From assembly GCA_002257025.1 (NCBI GenBank), contig NCHA01000001.1, positions 124,001 to 188,000 on the forward strand: a DNA stretch of 64,000 nucleotides, written 5' to 3'. The translations under genes were made by a program, and so were the position numbers. This stretch comes from Sphingobacteriales bacterium 16-39-50. Its GTDB lineage: Bacteria; Bacteroidota; Bacteroidia; Sphingobacteriales; Sphingobacteriaceae. Of the stretch, positions 34,647 to 44,984 are shown piece after piece. Within the stretch, counting starts at the first letter, position 1, and every line of letters starts with the position of its first letter. The notes below the pieces were generated by a model, which saw only the letters and a list, made by a program, of their open reading frames with translations, ran no database searches and was not told the origin of the DNA.

Positions 34647-37205
34647 ATGGCTGAAGATACAGAAAACGATAATTTAGTACCCCAGAACGATAGAATTATT
34701 CCAATAAATATAGAAGAGGAAATGAAGTCTGCATACATCGATTATTCGATGTCTGTTATTGTTTCCCGTGCATTGCCGGATGTTCGTGATGGTCTTAAGC
34801 CTGTACACCGCCGCGTACTTTATGGTATGCTTGATCTTGGCGTAACCAGTACGAAGCCTCATAAGAAATCAGCACGTATTGTTGGGGATGTTTTAGGTAA
34901 GTACCATCCACACGGTGATTCTTCAGTTTATTTTGCGATGGTTCGTATGGCACAGGACTGGAGTTTACGTTATCCAATGGTTGACGGTCAGGGTAACTTC
35001 GGATCTATCGATGGTGACTCACCTGCAGCAATGCGTTATACTGAAGCAAGATTAAAAAAGCTTGCAGAAGAGATGCTTGCTGATATCAATAAAGATACTG
35101 TTGATTTTCAACTAAACTTTGACGATACGCTGGAGGAGCCAACAGTTCTTCCTTCACGCATTCCAAACCTACTGGTCAATGGTGCCTCGGGTATCGCAGT
35201 TGGTATGGCTACTAATATGCCTCCACACAATTTAACAGAGGTTGTCAATGCAACAATTGCCTATATTGAAAATAGAGATGTAACTGTTGCTGATCTGATG
35301 CAACATGTTAAAGCTCCGGATTTTCCAACCGGGGGAATTATCTATGGTTATTCAGGAGTTCAGGAAGCATTTGAAACAGGCAGAGGCAGAATTGTTATGC
35401 GTGCTAAAGCCGAGATTGAAGTGTATAAAGGTGATCGTGAACGGATAATTGTAAACGAGATTCCATATCAGGTTAATAAAGCAAATATGATCGAGCAAAC
35501 TGCCGGTCTTGTTAATGATAAAAAAATAGAGGGAATTTCTGAGATCAGGGATGAGTCTGACAGAGATGGAATGCGCATCGTTTATGAAATTAAACGTGAT
35601 GCTAATGCTTCAGTTGTACTGAATAACCTATTCAAATATACTGCACTTCAAACATCATTTAGTGTCAATAATATTGCTTTGGTGAATGGCCGTCCGATGA
35701 TGTTAAATCTCAAAGATCTGATCAGGCATTTTGTGGATCATCGCCATGAGGTGGTTATTCGCAGAACTAAATTCGATCTTGCCGAAGCCGAAAAAAGAGC
35801 TCATATTCTGGAGGGATTATTAATTGCACTTGATCATCTGGATGAAGTAATTAAATTAATCCGCGCATCAAATAGTCCTGACGATGCCCGCGTTAGTTTA
35901 ATGGAAAGCTTTAATCTTTCTGATATTCAGGCAAGAGCCATTCTGGACATGACTCTTCGCCGTTTAACGGGTCTCGAACGCGATAAGATTAAAGAAGAAT
36001 ATGCTGAATTAATGAATACCATTGAGTATTTGAAGTCAGTTTTGGCAGATGAAGGTTTACGTATGCAGATTATTACTGATGAATTAGCCGAAATACGTGA
36101 TAAATTCGGTGATGAGCGACGTACCTCAATTACACATTCTGCTGAAGATATGCGGATGGAAGACTTTATTGTGGACGAGGAGGTTGTTATTACCATATCC
36201 CACGAAGGATATATTAAAAGAACACCTTTAACAGAATATCGTAAGCAGGGCAGAGGTGGAAAAGGTTCGATGGGTTCTCAATCAAGAGATAAGGATTTTA
36301 TTGAACATATACTGATAGCCACAAATCATAACTATATGCTATTCTTCACAGAGACAGGTAAATGTTTCTGGTTAAGAGTGTTTGAAATACCTGAAGGAAC
36401 CAGAACCAGTAAGGGCAGGGCAATACAGAATGTAATCAATATTCCCAAAGAGGAAAATATTAAGGCATATATCAAAGTTGTTAACCTGAAGGACCAGGAT
36501 TATTTAGAGAACAACTTTATAATCATGTGTACTAAGAAAGGTACAATCAAGAAGACCTCCCTTGAAGCTTATTCTCGTCCAAGGGCTAATGGAATTAATG
36601 CCATTAATATTAATGAAGGCGATCAGTTGCTTGAAGCTTGTTTAACAACCGGAACGAGTGAAATTGTGATGGCTTTGCGTTCTGGCCGTGCAATCAGATT
36701 CAATGAATCTACGGTTCGTCCAATGGGTCGAACAGCTACCGGAGTTCGTGGAATTACATTGGCAAATGTAAATGATGAAGTTGTTGGTATGATTAGTGTG
36801 AACAATCCGGAGGTAACTGTTTTGGTTGTTTCTGAAAAGGGATATGGTAAACGTACAGATATCGATGATTATCGTGTAACCAATAGGGGAGGAAAAGGTG
36901 TTAAAACAATCAATGTAACTGAAAAAACCGGTGAACTGGTTGCTATTAAGGATGTTACAGATATTGATGATTTGATGATAATAAACAAATCTGGTATTGT
37001 GATTAGAATTGGAGTGAGTGATTTGCGTGTAATGGGTCGTGCCACACAAGGTGTTCGTCTGATTACATTTAAAGGAGATGATTCTATTGCATCTATTGCC
37101 AAAGTTGAACACGAAGATGAAGACGCGGATGAAACAGAATCTGCAGGGAATGAAACAGGAACAGATTTGAATTCAGACGATCAGGAACCTAAAACTGAAG
37201 AATAG
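34647..37205 (+). CDS. gyrA: DNA gyrase subunit A
   Basis: This 852-residue type II topoisomerase has the winged-helix start ([23 protein letters not shown]), catalytic Y131 in [10 protein letters not shown] and the C-terminal beta-pinwheel with a GyrA box variant QGRGGKG, which favours gyrase over ParC. The tail is acidic. In the quinolone-contact helix the sequence is [10 protein letters not shown]: the serine equal to E. coli S83 is present (S92), but the acidic residue equal to D87 is Phe (F96). Two TPR-protein genes follow within five bases each. Confidence 0.96.
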   Translation: MAEDTENDNLVPQNDRIIPINIEEEMKSAYIDYSMSVIVSRALPDVRDGLKPVHRRVLYGMLDLGVTSTKPHKKSARIVGDVLGKYHPHGDSSVYFAMVRMAQDWSLRYPMVDGQGNFGSIDGDSPAAMRYTEARLKKLAEEMLADINKDTVDFQLNFDDTLEEPTVLPSRIPNLLVNGASGIAVGMATNMPPHNLTEVVNATIAYIENRDVTVADLMQHVKAPDFPTGGIIYGYSGVQEAFETGRGRIVMRAKAEIEVYKGDRERIIVNEIPYQVNKANMIEQTAGLVNDKKIEGISEIRDESDRDGMRIVYEIKRDANASVVLNNLFKYTALQTSFSVNNIALVNGRPMMLNLKDLIRHFVDHRHEVVIRRTKFDLAEAEKRAHILEGLLIALDHLDEVIKLIRASNSPDDARVSLMESFNLSDIQARAILDMTLRRLTGLERDKIKEEYAELMNTIEYLKSVLADEGLRMQIITDELAEIRDKFGDERRTSITHSAEDMRMEDFIVDEEVVITISHEGYIKRTPLTEYRKQGRGGKGSMGSQSRDKDFIEHILIATNHNYMLFFTETGKCFWLRVFEIPEGTRTSKGRAIQNVINIPKEENIKAYIKVVNLKDQDYLENNFIIMCTKKGTIKKTSLEAYSRPRANGINAININEGDQLLEACLTTGTSEIVMALRSGRAIRFNESTVRPMGRTATGVRGITLANVNDEVVGMISVNNPEVTVLVVSEKGYGKRTDIDDYRVTNRGGKGVKTINVTEKTGELVAIKDVTDIDDLMIINKSGIVIRIGVSDLRVMGRATQGVRLITFKGDDSIASIAKVEHEDEDADETESAGNETGTDLNSDDQEPKTEE

Positions 37206-37209
37206 CTGC

Positions 37210-38328
37210 ATGTATAAGGTATTTATACTTTTTATATTCAATATCTTTCTGGTGCTGGTCAGTGTAAATGCGCAGACCCAGAATCAGGCACTTGTAATCA
37301 AGCAGGCTATGAATAGTTTTGTCCAATATTCTGAGACTAAGGATATTAAAAAACTGGAGAATGCCCGTAAGCTGATTGATAATACTTTTAAGACCAGGTC
37401 CGACTCTGCAGCTTTCAGGAATAATCTGGTAAGAAGTCTGGTATATTCAACGCTTGCAAGAGTAGATTCCAATTTAAAGTATACTTACAAGAAGGATCCA
37501 TTGGAGGAAACACTGTTCTCTATGAAAAGAGTATATGGATCCAAATTTGCTGAGGATGTCAAGGATCAGATTTCATACATCGAAACTCAATTAAAACTAA
37601 CCTATTTGTACCGGGCGAATACCACATTCAAAAACCGAAATTTTACCGAGGCACTGAAATACTTTAGTATTCTTGATACAATAGATAAGGACAATATTTC
37701 TGTTACACACAATCTTGCTCTTCTTTGTCAGGAAACAGGTAATTATATTAGATCAGTAGGATATTATGAGAAATTAATTGCCAAAAAGCCAAAGCCAGAG
37801 TATTTTATGGTACTGGCTAACCTCTATGAGTCACTAAATGATGAAAAAAATACGGTTAGAGTGCTTTCAGAAGGAAGCAGGCAGTATCCGGATAATCGCG
37901 ACCTTGTTTTTAAACTGCTGAATATTTTGTTGATTAGAAATGATTATCAGGAAATAATTAAATTTACAAGTCAGGCTCTTAAATTAGATGAAAATAACAT
38001 CAATTTGAACTATCTGGCTGGGTTTTCTCATGAAATGACGGGTGATGTGACGAAAGCGGAAGAGTACTATAAAGTAATTTTAACTATCAACCCAAATAAT
38101 TATGAGGCGAATTTTGCGTTAGGATTGCTTTATCTTAATCTGTATCTTAAAGATAAGGAGCAAAGTGGGATGATGTATATTTCAAAATACTACCTTAATA
38201 AAGCGAATGAAATTGATCCGAATGAATTAAAGACGCTCACATCATTATCAATATTATTTAAGAATACGGGTGAGAAAGCAGAATTACAAAGAATTAACAA
38301 TAGAATAAACCAACTCAAATTAAATTAA
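37210..38328 (+). CDS. Exported TPR-repeat protein
   Basis: This 372-residue protein has an N-terminal signal peptide (ILFIFNIFLVLVSVNAQ) followed by multiple tetratricopeptide-like helical hairpins, clearest at about 135-165 (ANTTFKNRNFTEALKYFSILDTID) and 265-300 (LAGFSHEMTGDVTKAEEYYKVILTINPNNYEANFALG). It is probably periplasmic and scaffolding. Starts four bases after gyrA, so transcription with it is likely. Confidence 0.8.
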   Translation: MYKVFILFIFNIFLVLVSVNAQTQNQALVIKQAMNSFVQYSETKDIKKLENARKLIDNTFKTRSDSAAFRNNLVRSLVYSTLARVDSNLKYTYKKDPLEETLFSMKRVYGSKFAEDVKDQISYIETQLKLTYLYRANTTFKNRNFTEALKYFSILDTIDKDNISVTHNLALLCQETGNYIRSVGYYEKLIAKKPKPEYFMVLANLYESLNDEKNTVRVLSEGSRQYPDNRDLVFKLLNILLIRNDYQEIIKFTSQALKLDENNINLNYLAGFSHEMTGDVTKAEEYYKVILTINPNNYEANFALGLLYLNLYLKDKEQSGMMYISKYYLNKANEIDPNELKTLTSLSILFKNTGEKAELQRINNRINQLKLN

Positions 38329-38332
38329 AAAC

Positions 38333-39508
38333 ATGAAAATTAAATCTTTCATTTTGGCAGCTGTGTTTTCAGCTTCAACCCTTATGGTTTTTGCACAGAA
38401 GGGGGAAGTAGCAAGTGCCAGGACTAATTATGAAAAGTTTTTGGGATTAAAGGATGCTAACTCAATGTTGCTGGCTCTCCCAAATCTTAAAACTGCAAAA
38501 GCATCTATTGATAAGGCAGTTGTCCATGCAAAAACTCTTGAAGATCCTGGCGCATGGACATATAAAGCTCTTATTTATGGTGAAATGGCCTTATTGGATA
38601 CTGTTCCGGCAACATCAAAGCCTTTAATTGAGGAGGCAAAGGCTGCACATAAAAAAGCAACTGAACTTGACAAAGCCGGTGAGAATAAGGCAAATCTAGA
38701 AAATGCAAATAGTACAATTTTTAGCCAATATGAACTAAATCAAGGTGTTAAGGCTTATCAAACAAGTAATTTTGCCGATGCTTACACTGCATTCAACAAT
38801 GCTTTGAACTATCGCCCGGGAGATACAACGATAACTTATTATGCCGGCTTATCTGCTATTAATTCAAAAAATTATAAGGCAGGAATTCAAAGCTATGAGG
38901 CTTTGATTAAAACCAATTTTTCTGCCAATAATCAAATATATCTTGATTTATCCCGTCTGTATACTATGGAAGGTGATACTTCAAGAGCAATTGCAGTAGC
39001 ATCAGAAGGAGCAACAAAGTTTAATGACACACAGTTAGCAACACAAGAGATAGAGCTGAGCTTAATGTCGGGTAAACAAAAGGAAGTAATAACTAAAATT
39101 TCTGATCAGGCACAGAAAAACCCTGGAAATAAATTATATCCATATTATCTGGGTATAGCTTACAGTACAATTGGAGAATCAGCCAAGGCAGAAGAAGCTT
39201 ATTTAAGTGCTTTAAAGATTGATCCTAACTTTGCAGATGCTAGTACAAATATTGGTGGAATTATTTTAAACAAGGGTATAAACTTGTTTAATCAGGCAAA
39301 CCAGCTGCCTCAAAATCAGCAGAAAGAGTATGAAGCAATGATCAAACTTGGTGAAGCTGAACTAGAAAAAGCTCTTCCTTTTTTAATCAAATCAAGTGAA
39401 CTTGATCCTAAATCTAGAATTGCACTGGAAAACCTTAAGACATATTACATTATTAAGAAGAACCAGGAAAAGGTAACTGAAATCTCTGCTAAACTAGAAA
39501 ATCTTTAA
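38333..39508 (+). CDS. Exported TPR-repeat protein
   Basis: This 391-residue protein has a signal peptide (SFILAAVFSASTLMVFAQ) and TPR-like repeats, for example YQTSNFADAYTAFNNALNYRPGDTTITYYAG and LGIAYSTIGESAKAEEAYLSALKIDPNFADAS. It resembles its upstream neighbour in architecture, suggesting a duplicated pair. It is followed by a terminator, so gyrA and the two TPR genes probably form one unit. Confidence 0.82.
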   Translation: MKIKSFILAAVFSASTLMVFAQKGEVASARTNYEKFLGLKDANSMLLALPNLKTAKASIDKAVVHAKTLEDPGAWTYKALIYGEMALLDTVPATSKPLIEEAKAAHKKATELDKAGENKANLENANSTIFSQYELNQGVKAYQTSNFADAYTAFNNALNYRPGDTTITYYAGLSAINSKNYKAGIQSYEALIKTNFSANNQIYLDLSRLYTMEGDTSRAIAVASEGATKFNDTQLATQEIELSLMSGKQKEVITKISDQAQKNPGNKLYPYYLGIAYSTIGESAKAEEAYLSALKIDPNFADASTNIGGIILNKGINLFNQANQLPQNQQKEYEAMIKLGEAELEKALPFLIKSSELDPKSRIALENLKTYYIIKKNQEKVTEISAKLENL

Positions 39509-39524
39509 TCCAAAATTAAGTATT

Positions 39525-39560
39525 AAAAAAGCCTGAGCACTAATATGTTCAGGCTTTTTT
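39525..39560. terminator. Intrinsic terminator after the gyrA-TPR unit
   Basis: AAAAAAGCCTGAGCA (39525-39539) pairs with TGTTCAGGCTTTTTT (39546-39560) with one G-T wobble. The T-run forms part of the stem. Confidence 0.88.
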
Positions 39561-39714
39561 ATTGTTATAATTATTTGAAGAGACGGATATGGTTATTATT
39601 TACTTAACATAATATTAATTATAAGACAATTATTATAATTGAATTGTACAAGGAATTGCAGTATTTAGTATCATCTGAATGAAGGCAGAATGATTGGTAT
39701 TGAAAATAATTTAC

Positions 39715-39742
39715 TTGTTTTCAATCTATTTGAGTACCTTTG
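39715..39742 (+). promoter_or_regulatory. Consensus promoter of the cold-shock gene
   Basis: TTG (39715-39717), 17 bases, then TACCTTTG (39735-39742), matching the Bacteroidota consensus. It predicts a leader of about 20 bases before the ATG at 39766. Confidence 0.6.
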
Positions 39743-39765
39743 ATATTATATTAATAAATAACACA

Positions 39766-39966
39766 ATGCAAAAAGAAGGTACAGTAAAGTTTTTTAATGA
39801 AACTAAAGGATTCGGGTTTATCGTACCCGCAGAATCAGGTGATGAGGATGTATTCGTTCATTCATCTGGTCTAATTGATCAAATTCGTGAAAACGATAAA
39901 GTTCAATACGAAGTTGAGCGTGGCAAAAAAGGCCTAAACGCTGTTAATGTGAAAGTTGTTTACTAA
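39766..39966 (+). CDS. cspA: Cold-shock domain protein
   Basis: This 66-residue single cold-shock domain has RNP1 KGFGFIVP (residues 13-20) and the RNP2 region DVFVHSSGL. It binds single-stranded RNA/DNA and melts mRNA structure. The frame extends upstream, but the ATG at 39766 gives the standard MQKEGTVKFF start and lies downstream of the promoter. Monocistronic with its own terminator. Confidence 0.93.
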   Translation: MQKEGTVKFFNETKGFGFIVPAESGDEDVFVHSSGLIDQIRENDKVQYEVERGKKGLNAVNVKVVY

Positions 39967-39990
39967 ATCAACATAAACCATTTTAACAAA

Positions 39991-40018
39991 GAAAAGCATG
40001 TCGTGAGACATGCTTTTC
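39991..40018. terminator. Intrinsic terminator after cspA
   Basis: A 12-bp stem GAAAAGCATGTC / GACATGCTTTTC with a GTGA tetraloop, then CTGTTTT. It lies between convergent cspA and phoH and may serve both. Confidence 0.85.
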
Positions 40019-40044
40019 CTGTTTTAATTCGATTCTGAAATCAA

Positions 40045-41388
40045 TTATAGTAAATCGTTAGCAAGATTAGCCAATTCACTCCGCTCACCTTTCTGAAGAG
40101 TAATATGCGCATACAATGAATGGTTCTTAGCCCTATCGATCAGATAAGACAAGCCATTACTCTCGGCATCCAAATACGGTGTATCGATCTGATAAATATC
40201 TCCTGTAAATACAATTTTTGTATCTTCTCCTGCTCTTGAGATAATAGTCTTAATCTCATGTGGAGTCAAATTTTGAGCTTCATCTACAATAAAAAAGATT
40301 TTTGTCAGTGTTCTTCCCCGTATATAGGCCAAAGGTGCAATTGAAATCTTTTCATTTGAAACCAGCTCATCAATTTTGTCCTGAGCTTTTTCATCACCAA
40401 GCTGATCTTTTATAAACTTTAAATTGTCCCATATCGGAGCCATATACGGGTCAATTTTTGATTTTATATCGCCAGGTAAGAAGCCTATATCCTTGTTGCT
40501 TAAAGGAACTATTGGTCTGGTGACAAAGATCTGCCGATAATTTTTTCTTTGCTCCAGAGCACTTGCAAGTGCCAGCAATGTCTTTCCGGTGCCAGCATTT
40601 CCCTGGATGGTTACTAATTTAATCTCGGGATTTAATAATGCATGAATAGCAAAGGCCTGCTCTGGATTTCTTGGCTCAATGTTATAAACTGACTGATGTG
40701 GTATATATTCCAGCTCTTTAATTCTTGGATTGTAATAAGCTGCGGCAGTTTTATTTCTTCCATTTAGTATGAAAAAATGATTCTCATGATTGGTTTTAAT
40801 CTCAGAAACTGAAATGGGAAGATTTTTTTTTCTTGTTAATTCATCTATCAGCTTATTTGAGAAATTTTCAACAACGGTCTTACCCGTATATAATTCCTCG
40901 ACATTTTTGATCTTTCCCGTTTCATAATCTTCAGAATAGAGATTGAGTGCTTTGGCCTTTAAACGCAGACAAATGTCCTTTGAAACAAGAACAATTTTTT
41001 TTTGAGGAAATTGTTCTTGTAAATTAAGTGCAGAATTCAGGATACGATGGTCAAATTTACCTTCTCCAAAGATCTTTTCAGCATCAACACGGTTTGGGAT
41101 ATCGTCCATTACAACCTTGTAGCTTCCCCTGCCCTTTCCTTTTAATGGTGACCATTCATTGATCAGCTTGTTTTTGGAAAGTTCGTCCATAAGCCTTATA
41201 AAGCTTCTTGCTTCATAATTTCGGGTATCGTTTCCACTTTTGAGATTGTCAAGCTCTTCCAGAACCTGGATCGGAATAGCTACATCGTGCTCCTGGAAAT
41301 TTTGAAATGCATTATGATCATATAGAATTACCGAGGTATCCAGAACAAAGATCTTTTTATCAGAAACAGTACTATTATCTTTCGCCAT
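40045..41388 (-). CDS. phoH2: PhoH family protein with N-terminal PIN domain (PhoH2 type)
   Basis: This 447-residue protein carries an N-terminal PIN ribonuclease domain (about 13-150; FVLDTSVILYD, LEELDNLK, VSKDICLRLKA). A PhoH-type helicase/ATPase follows, with Walker A GNAGTGKT (263-270), VTRPIVPL and FIVDEAQNLTPHEIKT. PhoH2 proteins unwind and cleave RNA. A perfect TATTTTTG lies four bases before the ATG, indicating a leaderless mRNA. Upstream is the long gene-poor region with the decayed paired elements. Confidence 0.92.
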   Translation of the reverse strand: MAKDNSTVSDKKIFVLDTSVILYDHNAFQNFQEHDVAIPIQVLEELDNLKSGNDTRNYEARSFIRLMDELSKNKLINEWSPLKGKGRGSYKVVMDDIPNRVDAEKIFGEGKFDHRILNSALNLQEQFPQKKIVLVSKDICLRLKAKALNLYSEDYETGKIKNVEELYTGKTVVENFSNKLIDELTRKKNLPISVSEIKTNHENHFFILNGRNKTAAAYYNPRIKELEYIPHQSVYNIEPRNPEQAFAIHALLNPEIKLVTIQGNAGTGKTLLALASALEQRKNYRQIFVTRPIVPLSNKDIGFLPGDIKSKIDPYMAPIWDNLKFIKDQLGDEKAQDKIDELVSNEKISIAPLAYIRGRTLTKIFFIVDEAQNLTPHEIKTIISRAGEDTKIVFTGDIYQIDTPYLDAESNGLSYLIDRAKNHSLYAHITLQKGERSELANLANDLL

Positions 41389-41392
41389 TGAT

Positions 41393-41400
41393 CAAAAATA
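41393..41400 (-). promoter_or_regulatory. -7 element for leaderless phoH mRNA
   Basis: TATTTTTG on the minus strand, four bases (ATCA) from the ATG at 41388. No obvious TTG at -33. Confidence 0.45.
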
Positions 41401-41451
41401 ATGAAAAATTGCCCCGAAGATGCCTGGAGAAATCAAATTTGTGTAAAAACG

Positions 41452-41491
41452 AAAACGGAGACCTTCTTCTTGCGATTCGGATCTCCGTTTT
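41452..41491 (-). terminator. Terminator-like hairpin ending copy A
   Basis: AAAACGGAGA (41452-41461) pairs perfectly with TCTCCGTTTT (41482-41491). On the minus strand it is followed by CGTTTTTA. The loop sequence TTCTTGCGATT is shared with copy B, while the stem bases covary. Confidence 0.7.
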
Positions 41492-41803
41492 CACTTTTTT
41501 CGCAGTCGTAACTGCTCAAAAGTATTAAGTTTTCATTACTATGATCAGTCCGTCTCTTCAGTCTTTTCAAACTTTCAGCATCCGAAACTTATTACTTTGT
41601 CATCACATCCGTTCCGTAGAACGTTTGTAAAATAGGTAATGCCTGTCTTTTCGATCTTACCCTCCAGCCATGATCTCACGATTTCCGGTCTGAATTGAAA
41701 ATTAAATTATCCGAAATCTGATGAAGCCCGGGGGCTTCGGATTTTGAAGGATATTGTTTCAGGCTATCAAAGTACTTCCGACTTAACAATACTAATGTAA
41801 TCA
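41452..41803 (-). pseudogene. Decayed element, copy A
   Basis: About 350 bases that align with 42107-42461. Read on the minus strand it holds broken coding pieces: KYFDSLKQYP near 41778, then a 39-codon open piece (41694-41575) starting FRPEIVRSWLEGKIEKTG and ending SFGC, then a frameshifted piece FEQLRLRKK ending at 41494. The final part is a terminator hairpin. Stops and frameshifts break the frame. The gene family is not recognised. Confidence 0.55.
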
Positions 41804-41840
41804 TAAAAACGCTCCTGTCAAGTAAAAAGCTGTTCAAATT

Positions 41841-42106
41841 CCCCACACTTTATCAACTTTTATAGGCAGGTTATCAACATCAATTAATTAACTAATTGTT
41901 TATATGTCAAGTTATTATGAAAAAATCCGTTTGCTTATTGACATATGCTATTCAGCAGTTTTATTAACAAATGAGCCATATATAACAGATTATAAATTCT
42001 TAATAATGAACTTTAGTTGGAAAAAATCCTGATGAGCTTTGTATTTGAAATTAGAAGGATAATGAATGAAACTGTTTAGAGATTGTCTTAGAAAAAAGCT
42101 AAAAGA
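41841..42106. other. Gene-free A/T-rich spacer with two DnaA-box-like nonamers
   Basis: TTATCAACT (41850-41858) and TTATCAACA (41871-41879) each differ from the DnaA box TTATCCACA by one or two bases and lie in an A/T-rich stretch. Nothing else is recognised here, and no neighbouring gene supports an origin. Confidence 0.25.
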
Positions 42107-42144
42107 AAACGGGAACCTTCCTCTTGCGATTAGGGCTCCCGTTT
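42107..42144 (-). terminator. Terminator-like hairpin ending copy B
   Basis: AAACGGGA (42107-42114) pairs with TCCCGTTT (42137-42144). On the minus strand TTCTTTTA follows. Relative to copy A, stem A-T pairs became G-C pairs on both arms, so pairing is conserved despite sequence change. Confidence 0.68.
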
Positions 42145-42461
42145 CCACTTTTTTTGCAACCTTAGTTGCTCAAAAGCATAAGCTTTCAGAATTTTAACCA
42201 GCTCGTTGTCCATTGCCTTTTCAAACTTTGGTACCCGTAGCTTCTTAATTTATTTGCATTCAATCCGTGGATTTTATGCTAAATACATTAATGGCCTGTC
42301 TTTTGGAACTCAGTCTTTAAGCTTTATATCTTTCGATATTAGTCTATCCGGACTTCGTTTATTTTATCCAGAATCTTTAGAAGTCCGAAGACCAATAGAT
42401 TTTAAGGATTTTTATCAGGCTGTCAAAGTACTTCGTTCTTATTGATATCAATGTAGTCACC
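42107..42461 (-). pseudogene. Decayed element, copy B
   Basis: Partner of 41452-41803. The minus strand retains KYFDSLIKIL near 42430 and a longer open segment from about 42249 to the TAA at 42130. That segment contains KLRVPKFEKAMDNELVKIL and then KAYAFEQLRLQKKWKREP. Compared with copy A, the FEQLRL block differs at third codon positions (CAG/CAA, TTA/CTA, CGA/AGG, CTG/TTG) while keeping the amino acids, a sign of past protein-level selection. Upstream stops and shifts make it non-functional as a full gene. Confidence 0.55.
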
Positions 42462-42824
42462 ATTTCAATTCAAAGCAAATAAATATGACATTATTTATGA
42501 ACAGGGTCTTAACATAAAATCAAATGTTATTAACAGCCTGGTAATATCATTATCATCTGTATTTACAGCATGGAGACCACATCTTAATGTAAAATGGCTA
42601 AATACTTAACATAAGTTAAATTGCTGGTATTCCACATTTTACGATTTTATTGAATTTGGGAACATGAATTATTTTCTTGTTTCTAGATTCCTGATGTAAA
42701 TTTTATTGAATTGACCTCAAATTTTAACTCATTTTTGGTACTGAATCAGGCTCAATAAATTCCATTCAGTAACCTTTAATCGTTCAGATTAGGTATTTTT
42801 GTTTAGCATTCAGCGTTTAAATTA
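42462..42824. other. Intergenic region upstream of the FUSC gene
   Basis: About 360 A/T-rich bases without a supported reading frame. The only element I can point to is TATTTTTG at 42794-42801, a -7 match 23 bases before the ATG at 42825, with TTTA about 16 bases before it. Confidence 0.4.
42794..42801 (+). promoter_or_regulatory. Candidate -7 element for the FUSC gene
   Basis: TATTTTTG matches TAnnTTTG. The predicted transcript has a leader of under 20 bases. The -33 match is weak. Confidence 0.4.
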
Positions 42825-44984
42825 ATGAGGCAATCCCGGGAGATTAAAACATTTATTTTCAGCCAGTACTTTTCAGAGGGATTGCGTATTACGTTTGGTG
42901 TACTTCTCCCCTCTTTGGTTTTCTTCCATTTAGATCAGCTTGAAGTTGGATTAACTATCTCATTGGGAGCAGTTTGCGTAAGTATTGCAGATAATCAGGG
43001 GCCGATCAATCATAAGCGTAATGGAATGCTTTTTTGCAGCATTTTCGTTTTTCTTACCACCCTTTTAACAGGATTTATAAATAAGTATCCAATCCTCCTG
43101 GGTTTGGAAATCATTATTTTATGTTTTTTTTATTCGATGTTCTCTGTTTATGGGAATCGGGCATCCTCTATCGGAACCGCCGCATTGCTTGTTATGATTC
43201 TTTCCATAGATCATGATGTTACAGCTTCCGAGGGTGCCGTGGGGCATGCTCTTTATATTTTAACAGGTGGGATATGGTATATGATTCTAAGTCTATCCCT
43301 CTCACAGATTAGACCTTACAGGCTTGCCCAGCAGGCAATGGGAGAATGTATCCGGGAGGTGGCAGAATACGTTAGATTAAAGGCAGATTTTTATGATGAG
43401 GAAACTGACTTTGACGAAAATTACAGAAAACTGATTTCCCAGCAAGTTATTGTACATGAGCAACAGGATTCTGTCAGGGAATTATTATTCAAAACCAGGT
43501 TGAAAGTAAAAGAGTCAACTTTAGCAGGCAGGCTGCTTATTCTTGTATTTGTTGACATTGTAGATTTGTTTGAACAAACTATGGCAACTCATTATGATTA
43601 TCTGACCCTCCATAAAACCTTTGGGAAGTCGAATTCACTAAAGGAATTTAAATCAATCATCATTAAACTTTCAGAGGAACTCGAAAATCTAAGTTATTAC
43701 ATTATCAGCAACGAAATACCACAGCGTCTGTATGACTTTAAATATGAGCTAGAAAGGTTAAAAAAGTGTATTGATCTGGTTGAAGAATCAGGTACCAATG
43801 CCTTTGTCCTAAAAAAGATTCTGATCAATGTTCGAAACATGGTCAGTCGGGTAGATAAAATATATACTTACTTTAATCAGAAACAATTAACCGGACAGGA
43901 AATAAAAAATGAGGTCGATTTAAGCAAGTTTGTTTCCCACCAGAAATTTGATTTCAAGATCCTAAAGGAGAACCTAAGTCCGAAATCATCCATCTTTCGC
44001 CATTCAATAAGAGTAGCGCTGATGTGTTTTATCGGTTTTCTGGTTTCCAAATTGTTTCCTGTTGGTTACCATAGTTATTGGATCCTGCTAACAATTCTTG
44101 TTCTGCTCAAGCCGGCTTACAGTCTTACCAAACAAAGAAACATCGAAAGGCTGATAGGCACCATTATTGGAGCTGTAGTCGGGGCACTCATTCTAATCTT
44201 TATAAAGGATCAAACCGCCCTATTCATATTTTTGCTACTATTCATGGTTGCTGCATATAGTTTTCAAAGACTAAATTATATTGTAAGTGTTCTGTTCATG
44301 ACACCCTATATTCTCATTTTATTTAGTTTTCTGGGTGAAAGCAATCTCAATATAGCTCAGGAAAGAATCATTGATACTTTTATTGGATCATTTATAGCAT
44401 TGTCTGCCAGCTATCTGGTGCTTCCTAACTGGGAGTCACATCAATTTAAAGACTTTATGCGGGAGGTATTAATTGCTAATTATCAATATCTGCAAAAAGT
44501 TGCCATTATTCTTTCAGGAGGTACCATAGATATCACTGCCTATAAACTGGCCCGCAAGAATGTGTATGTAAATTCGGCTAATCTGGGCAGTGCATTTCAG
44601 AGAATGCTCTCAGAGCCAAAAAGTAAACAGCAAAACAGTAAGGAGCTTCATAAATTTGTAGTATTGAATCATATGCTTTCTTCTTATACGGCAACACTGA
44701 TAACTAACCTTCAGCAGATTAATCCATTAATTGTAAATGATCTACATATTAAACTGATTAGAAGGTCTTTATATACTTTATCTGAAGTGATTAAAAGTAT
44801 GAAAGATGTTGAACTGGAAGAAATTGAGATCAATATACCCGACACAAAATCTTTTAGTAAAAGCTCAAATGAAGAAGATTTATTAACAGAGCAACTTGAA
44901 CTGGTCAATAAATTAATCCTTGATCTTCAAAAGCTTATTCAGAATCAAATTTCCAAAGAAGGAATGATAAATCAATCCTCCTGA
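42825..44984 (+). CDS. FUSC/YccS-like inner-membrane protein
   Basis: This 719-residue protein consists of two similar halves. Each has a bundle of about five or six membrane helices (about 20-165 and 395-540), and each is followed by a long helical cytoplasmic region. The second bundle shows the FUSC signature [31 protein letters not shown]. The family is linked to export of aromatic acids or other compounds, but most members are uncharacterised. The 3' end overlaps convergent bioB by 13 bases. Confidence 0.87.
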   Translation: MRQSREIKTFIFSQYFSEGLRITFGVLLPSLVFFHLDQLEVGLTISLGAVCVSIADNQGPINHKRNGMLFCSIFVFLTTLLTGFINKYPILLGLEIIILCFFYSMFSVYGNRASSIGTAALLVMILSIDHDVTASEGAVGHALYILTGGIWYMILSLSLSQIRPYRLAQQAMGECIREVAEYVRLKADFYDEETDFDENYRKLISQQVIVHEQQDSVRELLFKTRLKVKESTLAGRLLILVFVDIVDLFEQTMATHYDYLTLHKTFGKSNSLKEFKSIIIKLSEELENLSYYIISNEIPQRLYDFKYELERLKKCIDLVEESGTNAFVLKKILINVRNMVSRVDKIYTYFNQKQLTGQEIKNEVDLSKFVSHQKFDFKILKENLSPKSSIFRHSIRVALMCFIGFLVSKLFPVGYHSYWILLTILVLLKPAYSLTKQRNIERLIGTIIGAVVGALILIFIKDQTALFIFLLLFMVAAYSFQRLNYIVSVLFMTPYILILFSFLGESNLNIAQERIIDTFIGSFIALSASYLVLPNWESHQFKDFMREVLIANYQYLQKVAIILSGGTIDITAYKLARKNVYVNSANLGSAFQRMLSEPKSKQQNSKELHKFVVLNHMLSSYTATLITNLQQINPLIVNDLHIKLIRRSLYTLSEVIKSMKDVELEEIEINIPDTKSFSKSSNEEDLLTEQLELVNKLILDLQKLIQNQISKEGMINQSS

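Noticed and set aside
42206..42445. 79-codon plus-strand open frame in the gene-poor region
   Set aside because: It lies over the decayed copy B, whose coding signal (third-position divergence) is on the minus strand; the plus frame has no family resemblance.
41389..42824. CRISPR array in the gene-poor region
   Set aside because: Only two diverged long copies exist; there are no short regular repeats with unique spacers.
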